Assembly (NCBI GenBank): GCA_016213675.1 | Contig: JACQZW010000018.1 | Location: 1 to 64,000 of the forward strand | Source: Acidobacteriota bacterium | GTDB taxonomy: Bacteria > Acidobacteriota > Thermoanaerobaculia > Thermoanaerobaculales > Thermoanaerobaculaceae | Length of the DNA stretch: 64,000 bases | Direction of reading: 5' to 3' | The notes under the pieces: model-generated | Database searches by the model: none | Seen by the model: only the letters and a program-made list of their open reading frames with translations | What the model was told of the DNA's origin: nothing | Made by a program: the position numbers and the translations under genes | Shown here: positions 49,011 to 58,100 of the stretch, piece after piece | How the letters are laid out: the number at the start of each line of letters is the position of its first letter | How positions within the stretch are numbered: position 1 is the stretch's first letter

Positions 49011-49100
49011 GAGACGACTCCTTCTTCGCCCCCGGGGAACCGCGAGCAGCGCGCCGCGGGAGCACTTGGCGCCGCCCAAGGCGGCGCCGGCGTGGCTCCC

Positions 49101-52100
49101 CTACTTTACCTTCTCCTTCAAGGCCTTCAAGCCCTCGTGCTGCGGGCTGGCCTGGAGCCCGCGGTCGATCATCGAGAGGGCCTTGGGCTTCTCGCCCTTG
49201 GCGACGTGGAGCTCGGCCAGGTGGAAGTAGACGTCGGCCTTGTCGACACCCGACGAGGGCTCGATCTTCTGCAGCAGCAGCGGGCGGAGCTTCTGCCCGG
49301 CGCGCTCGCTGTCCCCTTCCTTCTTGTACAGCAGGCCCAGCCGGTAGGCGACGCGGACGTTCGTCACGTCCACCCGGGACGCCTCCTCCAGGCGCGACTT
49401 CGCGCCCGTCAGGTCGCCCTTGGCCTCGAGCGCCGCGGCCAGCCGCTCCAGGTAGACGGCGGCGTCCTTGCCCCTGCGCTTTCCGCCGCCGTCCTCGGCC
49501 GCGACGAGCTTCTCCAGGATCGGGATCGCCTCGTCGGTCCGCCCTGCCTTGGTCATGAGGTCGCACATGGCCATGAGCACGCCGCGGTCGTCCGGCGCCA
49601 GCGTGCTGGCCGCCTCGACGAGCTGCAGCGCCTTGGCCGCGTCGCCCAGCTTCTCCGTTTGCACCTGCGACAGGTCCAGCAGCGCCTTGAGCTTCTCCTT
49701 GTCGTCCGTCAGGAAGCGGATCCCGTACTCCGCGTACGCCGCGTACGTCGGCCACTCGCCGGCGGAGCGTGCCAGGGCGACGACGGCATCCACGGCGGCC
49801 TTGTTCTCCGGATGGGCCTGGACGGCCTGCTGGTAGTTGTAGAGGGCGCCCGGCACCTCCTTGAGCCGCTCCTCTTTCACCTTCCCCAGCCGCAGGAGCA
49901 CGTCGGACACGTCCGCCGGGGCTCCGCCGCCTGCGGCGGCCCGCTCCAGCACCTCGACGCACTTGGCCCAGTCGCCTTTGCGTTCGTGGATCCGCGCCAG
50001 CGCGCCGAGCGCCATGGTGTGGTTCGGCTCGCGCGCCAGCACTTTTTCGAAGTATTCGGCGGCGCCGTCGGGATCATCCATCTCCCGCTCTCGCACCTCG
50101 CCGATCTTCACCAGCAGGCGCAGCTCCTCGGCGGCGTCCCGACCCTCGGCTTCCTTGACCCAGGTCTCGAAGTACATCACCAGGTCGTCCCAGCGCTTGA
50201 GGGCGGCGAGCAGGCGTTCCACGCGCCCGCGGCCCTGCGCGCTGGCTTTCTCGACGTCGAGCATCTGGAGGGCGAAATCGAGCGCGTCCTGGGGGGCGTC
50301 GAGCTTCGTTTCGGCGAGGTCGGAGAGCCGCTCCAGCAGCGCCAGCCGCGACCCCGATTCCGTCGCGCGATCGAGCCGATCGCGCAGCAGATCGCGCAGG
50401 TCGTCCCACCGCTGGTGCCGGGAATAGAAGTCCTCCAGCGCCGTGACGGTCTCGGCGTCGTCGGGCTGGTAGTCGAGGATCTCCTTGAGGGCGGCGACGC
50501 CGTCGTCCTCGCGGCCCAGCGGTCCGAGGTACAGGCCGGCGAGGCGCTTGCGCAGGGCGGTGGCCTGGGCGGCGTCGACCGTGGCCGAGATCCGCCGCCC
50601 CAGCAGCTCGGCCAGCGTGGGCCATTCCTCGAGCCGCTCGCGCAGGGCGAGCACGGCATCGAGCGCCGCGAGGTCGGACTCGTCGGCCTCCAGGATGCGG
50701 TCGTAGGCGGAGGCCGCCCGTTTCGCATCCCCCAGCCGCTCGACGCACAACGCGGCGAGGGCCCGGTAGAGGCCCTTCTTGGCCTCCAGGTCGAAAACGA
50801 CCGCGGCGCGCTTCTCCACGACGTCGGCCAGCTCGGCGTGGCGCCCGAGCTGCCCGAGCAGGGTCTCCAGCTCGTGCAGGGCCTCCTCGTGCTCGGGCTC
50901 GAGCGCCAGGACGGCGCGCAGGAACTCGACGGCGCGTCCCGGGTCGCCCAGCCGGACGGACCAGCGCCCGCAGCGCAGGAGCAGCGTCACCTTGGCCGAC
51001 GGCTCGTCCAGTTTCTCCACGGTGCGGGCACCGAGCTCGACGAGCTGGGCGAACGCCCCGAGGACCTCGCCCAGCCGCTCGACGTCCTCGAGCAGCCCCG
51101 CCTCCTCCGGTCGGGTCTCGAAGGCCCGCGACAGGCAGAGGAAGCCGCGCGCGGGATCGTGGAGCTGGTCCTCGGCGATCTCGGCCATCTCGCGCAGCAT
51201 CGTGACGCGATCGCCCGCGTCGCGCATGCCCTGGACGCGCAGGTCCATCAGATCGAGCAGCTTGCGGCCCTCGTTCCGCGCCCGGTAGACGGGTCCGAGG
51301 ATCTCGAGCAGCGCGGGGACCTGATCGGCCTGGTTCCACAGCGCCTCGAGCGCCGTGGTCGCCTCGACGTCGTCGGGCGTACGCTCGAGCACGTTGCGCA
51401 TGGCCGAGATCGTCCCCGGGACGTCCTGGTAGCGTTCGAGGCGGATGCGTCCGACGCGCAGCTCGAGGCGGCTTTGCGTCGCGGGGTCGGGCGCGGCGCC
51501 CATCTTGCGTTCCAGCACCTCGAGCAACGCGTCCCAGCGTTCGAGCCTCGTGTACAGCCTGTCCAGCGCCTCGAGCGGTTCCGCCTCGGGGGCGCCGGCG
51601 TCGAGGGCCGCGCGGTAGGCGGCGACGGCGCGATCGACGTCGTCGATCTGCGCCTCGGCGATGTTGCCGGCCAGCAGCCACAGGGCGCCCGCGGACTGGG
51701 CGTCGGCGGTGGCCTTGGCCTTGACGCCGAGAGCCTCGCTCAGGTCCGCCCAGCGGTCGAGCTGGACCGCGAGGCGCTGTGCGGCCTCGATGGCCGCAGG
51801 CGAGGGCGCCTCCTCGCGGACCGCCCGCAGGTGGGCGGCGAAGGCGTCCGCGGGCCGGCCGAGCGCCCGCTCGAGCAGGTCGGCGATATTGCCCAGCTCC
51901 TCGACGCGGGCCACGGGGTCGGCGATCGCCTGCAGCCGCAGCTCGCGCAGGTCCAGCAGGTCCTGCCAGCGGCCGCGGTGGCGCAGCACCGGCTCCAGGA
52001 TGTCGAACACGCGCAGCCGGTGCTCCTCGTCCTTGCCGATCTCGTTGAGGGCGGCGATGGCCTCCTCGCTGTCGGGGGCGAGCGCAACGGCATGCTCGAA

Positions 52101-55100
52101 GTGCTCGATCGCGGACGGGACGTCCTCGGTCTCCTTGCGTGCGATCTGCCCCAGCCGCAGGCGCAGGGCGAGCCGTTCCGGATCCGAGGCGGCGGCGTCG
52201 AGCTTGTGCGCCAGCACCTCGGCCAGGTCGTACCAGGACTTCTCCCCGAGCAGCAGGGCGTCCAGCGCATCGAGCGCCTCGCGGTCCCCTGGGGACTCCT
52301 CGAGCAGCGAGCGGAAGGCGGTGATCGCGGCCGGGGCGTCGTGGAGGCGGTCCCGGCGGGTGCGGGCGATCTGCGCCAGGGCCTCGCGGCGCCCGGCCGG
52401 GTCGGACAGCACGGTCAGCTTGCGCTCGAGCAGCTCGACCAGCTCGGCATCCCGCTCGCGACGCTCCAGGAGCGCGGCGATGGCGTCGTAGAGCGCCAGA
52501 TCGGTCTCGTCCAGATCGAGGGCCTTGCGGTAGAAGGCGACGGCATCGTCCGGCTTGCCGAGCTGCTCCTCGCAGATCGAGCCCTGGCGGGTGCGGATCG
52601 CCTTCTGCTGGCCGGGCTCGCCGACCATGTCGGCGCGGAGGTCGAGCACCTCGATCAGCCGGCCCCACTCGGCCAGGAGCGTGAGCAGCGCATCCAGTCC
52701 GTCGATCGCCTCCAGATCCGCCGGCTCGAGCTTGAGCAGCCGCTCGTACGCGGACACGGCGCCGCGGAAGTCGCCGAGGCGCCGGTCGAGGGTGCGAGCG
52801 GCGAGGCGCAGGAGATCGGCCTTCATCCCGCCGTCGTCGAGCTTCTGGATCCCGGCCTCGATCGTCGAGACCAGCTCGGTCCACGTGCCCAGCGAGGTGG
52901 CGAGGCGCTGGATCTGCTCCAGCACCGCCTGGTCGCTCGGGTCCTCGGCGAACGCGGCGCCGTAGGCGCGGAACGCGCTGCGCTGGTCGCGGCCCTTGGC
53001 CTCGTAGAGGCGGGCGATCTCGAGCCAGCGCAGGATGCGCTCGGTCGTATCCTGCAACGCCTCCAGCTCGACCTGGTACACCTGGATCAGGCTCTCCCAG
53101 TCGTCGAGCTGCTGGTAGACGGGGATGAGCGACTGCGCGATGTGCACGCGCTGGTCGGGGTCGCTCATCAGGGACTCCATCGCCGAGATGGCCTCGCGGA
53201 ACGTGGGATCGGAGCGCAGGATCTCCTCGAGCGTGCCGACCGCGCGTTCGACGTCGGCGAGCTGCTCCTGGAAGAGCATGGCGAGGCGGTAGCGCAGTGC
53301 GTTCCGGCTCCGCTCGTCCGCCGCCTGCTCGACCTGCCGCACCAGGAGGTCGGCCAGGTCGGGCCAGCGCTTCTCGTAGTAGTAGAGGCGGTCGAGCGCG
53401 GCGATGGCGCGCGGGTCGGCAGGGTCGACGTCGAGGACCTCGGCGTAGACGTCGATCGCCTTGTTCCGCTGCTCCATCTTCTCCTCGAGGATGGCGGCCA
53501 TGCGGAAGAGGAGGTCTTTCTTCCCCGCGGGGTCGTACGTCGCGTCGGCCACCTGGCGGAGGAGCTCGATCAGCGCGGGCCAATCCTCGGTCGCGGCGAA
53601 GACGCGCTCCAGGGCTGCCATCGCCTGCGCATCGGCCTGGTCGTAGGCGTGGGCGCGGCGATAGGCGGCGCGGGCGCGCGGGAAGTCGCGCAGCTTCTCC
53701 TCGACCACCTCGCCCAGCCGGTAGGCCACGGCCGCCGTGGCCTGCGTGTCGACCTTCGCCTCGGCCAGGATCGCCTCGTACAGGTCGGCCAGCCGGCCCC
53801 ACGCCGACATGACGCCCGCGAGCCGTTCCACCAGCTCGCGGCTCTCGGCGTCCTCGACGTCCTCGCGGAACAGCCGCCCATAGACCACGAACGCCTGATC
53901 GAGGTTCTCGAGCTGCTCCTCGTAGAGCTGCCCGACGCGGCGCAGCACCTCCTTGCGCTCCTCCGGCGTCTCGAGCAGTTCGTGCTTGACGAGCAGCACC
54001 TCGACCAGCTTCTGCAGCTCCATCCGGCGCCGGTAGACGTCCTCGAGCACGTCCGCGGCCGCGCCGCGAACGTCGCCCTCGCGCAGCAGCCCTTCCAGGC
54101 GCGCGATGGTCGCGGCATGAGCGGGGTCGAGCTCCAGCGCCGCGCGGAAGTGGTCGAAGGCGCGAGGCGGGTCGCCGAGCTTCTCCAGGACGACGTCGGC
54201 CGCGCGGACGTGCAGCGCGATGGCGTCGGCGCCCGGCCATCCGAGCTGCCGCTCGACCAGGTCGACCAGCGGCGACCAGCGCTCGGCCTCGGCGTACAGC
54301 CGCTCCAGCGCCCGGGTCGCCGACTCGTTCCGGCTGTCCACCTCGAGCACCGCCTCGTAGCAGGCGACCGCGGAGGACCGGTCGGCGAGCTTGTCCTCGC
54401 ACAGCTCGCCCTGCCGCAGGAGCAGCGAGACCTTGTCCTGTGGGGCCTGCGCCAGCTCGGCCTTGCGCCGGAAGACCTCGAGCAGCTCGGTCCAGTGCTC
54501 GGTCGCGGCGTGGACCTGCTCCAGGGCGTCGAGCGCCGCGGCGTGGGACGGATCGTTGTCGAGCACCTTGGTGTAGTACTCGGTCGCGGTGTCGTACTGC
54601 CGTTCGTCCTTGGCCAGGTCGGCGACGCGACGGAAGACCTGCGTCTGCAACCCGACGTCCAGGATGTCGGGCGCCACCTCGCGCAACAGGGTGGCGAGCG
54701 CGGGCAGATCGGTCGTCGCCGCGGCCAGTCGCTCGACCTCGGCGACGCCCTGGGCCGCCTCGGGCGAGCCGGCCGTGAGCCGCAGGGCCCGGCCCGCATA
54801 GCCGAAGGCCATCCGGCTGTCCGACAGCCCCAGCTCGGCCACCTCCGCGGCCTGGCGCAACGCCGCGGTCCGGCGCACGTCGTCCTCGGCTTCCGCGATC
54901 TCGATGTCCAGCATGGCCACGAGGCGCGGGTACTGCCCTTCCTGCCGGTAGAGGGCGGAGAGGATGCGCGCCACGACGAGGCGGACGTCGGGCTCGTCGG
55001 CCAGCTTCTCCAGGGCGGTGCGCGCCACCTGTCCGGCGGGCTCCAGCTCGAGCGCCCGGCGATAGGAGTCGACGGCGTCGGGCAGGTCCTTGGTGCGCTC

Positions 55101-58100
55101 GCGCTGCACCTCGCCCATGCGACACAGCACGGCGACCCGCTCGGGCGCGTCGGTGGTGAGGTCGTGCAGGCGGCGGAGGGCGTCGAGCAGATCGGACCAT
55201 TGTCCGGAGGCCTCGAACAGCCGGATCAGCGCGCGCACGGCCTGCCCCTCCGCGGGGGCGTCGGACAGGATCCCCTGGTACGCCACGATCGCCTCGTCGC
55301 GATCCTTGAGCTTCTCCTCGAGGATCTCGGCGATGCGGTACGCGATCGCCCGCCGCTCGGCGGGCTCGGCGGCGAGTGTGGAGCGGCGGCGCAGGACGTC
55401 GACCAGCTCGGCCCACTTCCCCGTCTGGTGGAACAGCCGTTCGAGGGCGAGGAGGTTGACGGCGTCCTGGGGGGCGAGCTCGTCGATTTCCTGCACGGTG
55501 GCGAGGGCGTCGGCGGCGTTGCCGAGGAAGGACTCCTGGATTTCGGCGACGCGCCGCAGCAGCTCGACGCGCCGCTCGCCCGAATCCGCGAACCGGGCCT
55601 GGATGCGGAGCACCTCGACCAGATCGGCGTGCCGTTCGCGGGCCGCGAGGATGCGCTCCAGCCGAGTCGCGGCGGGCAGGGCGACGGCGGGGTCGTCGCG
55701 GTCGACGTCGAGCCACCGGCGGTAGGTTTTTTCGGCCTTCTCGACATCGCCGAGGGCGTCGTCATAGATCGCGGCCAGCCGGCCGAGGAGCTCGGCGCGG
55801 AGCGCGGAGTCGTCGCCGACCTTCTCGAGGACCTCCTCGAGGACGTCGGCGTGGAGGGCGTGCAGGCCCTGCGCGTCGGAGATCCGCGCCAGCTCGCGGC
55901 GCGGAGCCGGGTCGGCCGGGTCGGCTTCCACGGCCTGGGACCAGGCCTCGAAGGCGCCGTCGAGATCGGTCAGGGCGTCCTCGCGGATCTGGGCGATGCG
56001 CGTCCAGACCAGGACCTTGTCCGCGGCGGCGGCGGCGGCCTCGAGCTTCACCTGGAGCACGCGCACGAGGTCGGCGTAGCGGCCGGCCTTCTCGTACAGC
56101 GGCGAGAGGATGTCGGCGACGTCCTGGCGCAGCGACGGCGCCGCGAGGAGGCGCTCCAGCGCCTCGGTCAGACGCGGCTCCTCGCCGCGCTGCGCCAGAA
56201 GCTGCCGGTAGTCGTCGAGCGCGGCGGCCTGCTGTCCGAGCTTCTGCTCGCGGAGCTGCGCGATGCGCAGCCGACGATCGAACTCGCTCTCGAACTGCGC
56301 GACGCCCAGCGTCTGTTCGAGCAGCTCGCACAGCTCCTCCCACTTGCCGCCGGCCTCGAGCAGGCGCTCCAGCGCCTTGATCGCCAGCTCGTTCTCCGGC
56401 TGCACGTCGCGGAGCTCGCGGTACGTCGCGATCGCCTCGGCCGGCTTCTCGAGCATGTCCTCGAGCACGAAGGCGAGCTGCTGCAGCATCTCGACGCGCA
56501 CCTGGGCCTGCGTCGAGCGGTCGGCCCGCGCCCGGAGCACCTTGGACAGCTCCTCGTACCGCTCCTCCGACTTGAGCAGGGCGTCGAGCGCCGCGAATGA
56601 CGCGGCGTCGTCGGCGTCGTGCTGCAGGATGAAGCGATGGTACGGCTCGGCCCGCTTCCGCTCGGCCAGACCTTCGTCGCACAGCACCGCCAGGCGGCGG
56701 GCAAGGCGGAGCTGCGCTTCGTTGGTCAGGCGCTTCGATTCGTAGACCTCTTCCAGCCGCTTGGCCTGCGCGGGCCGGCGGTTGACCGCGCCGGCCAGGC
56801 GGTCGAGGTCGTCCCACAGCGGCTCCTCGTCGGGATACTCGGCGACCGCCTCGGCCACCGCCGCGAACGCCGCCTCCTGGTCGCCCAGCGCCTCGTCGTA
56901 GACGCGCACGAGACGCTTGAGCAGCTCCAGCCGGTCGGCGCCGGACGGCGTGCCCTCGGCGATGACCTGCAGCACCCAGGCGAGCTTGGGGAAGTTGTTC
57001 GACGCCAGGAACTGGGGCTCGAGGAACTTCGCGACCTCGAGGCGGTGCTTGGGCTTCCCGAGGTACACCTCCAGCGCGGCGATCGACTCGGCGTGGCCGG
57101 GCTCGCCGTCGAGCACCTCGCGGAACGACTCGATCGCCCGCTCCTCGTCCGCCAGGGGGCCGGCGTAGAGCTGGCCGAGGCGGAACGTCAGCGCGCGGCG
57201 CGCTTCGCCTTCGGTCTTCGAGCGCTTGCGGCGGAGGATCGCCGCGAGATCGCGCGAACGGTTCGTCGCGCCGTAGATCCGCTCCAGCGCGTCGAGCGCC
57301 GCGGGCTGGTCGGCATCGAGCTTGAGCACCTCGAGGTAGGTCTCGACCGCGTCGTCCGAGCGGTCCAGCCCCTCGTCCAGCAGCGCGGCCAGCTTGACCA
57401 GCCAGGCGAGCCGCTGGGCATCGTCCTTCGACTCCGCCAGCCGCTCGCGGTAGAACCCCGCCAAGAGCTCGAGCTTGCCGGACGACTGCAGCAGGGTCTC
57501 GAGGGACTGGACGGCCTCGACGGCCGCGGGCCTTTCGCGCAACAGCTTGCGGTACGTCTCGATCGCCGCGTCGATGTCGCCGAGCCGCGAGGCCTGCAGG
57601 CCGGCGATGCGGCGCCAGAGATCGACCTTCTCGTCGCCGCCGGCCTCCGGCAGGCGCGCTTCGAACAGCCGCAGCAGCTCCTCGAACGCCTTCAGCTCCT
57701 CGGCGTACAGCTCCAGCGCCGCGACCGCATCGCCGTCGGTGGGCGCCAGCGCGTAGCACTGGCGCGCCCACTCGAATGCCCGCGCCGGCTCGCGAATGCG
57801 CTCGGAGTACAGGTCCATGAGGCGGCGCCCCAGGGCCAGCTTCTCCTGGGCTCCGTCGGCCAGGCCGACCAGCACGGTCAGGACGCGGACCAGGGCCTTC
57901 CAGTCCTCCTGGCCCTCGTAGATCCGGGCGAGGGCGTCGGCCGCCTTGCGATTGCCGGCGTCGACCTCCAGCACGCGCTCGTACGCGCGGAACGCCCGCT
58001 CCGGCTGCCCGATCTTCTCTTCGTAGACCTGGGCCGCCTTGAGCGAGAGGCGGATGCGCAGCTCGCGGTCCTCGCTGCGGTCCGCGGCCACCCCCAGGCT

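Noticed and set aside
47349-56600. Plus-strand open frame of about 3083 residues
   Set aside because: Antisense to the giant TPR, dehydrogenase and thiolase genes. Its composition (Leu, Gln, Glu, Arg, Val rich, no domain) mirrors the codon bias of the real strand, as expected for high-GC repeat genes.
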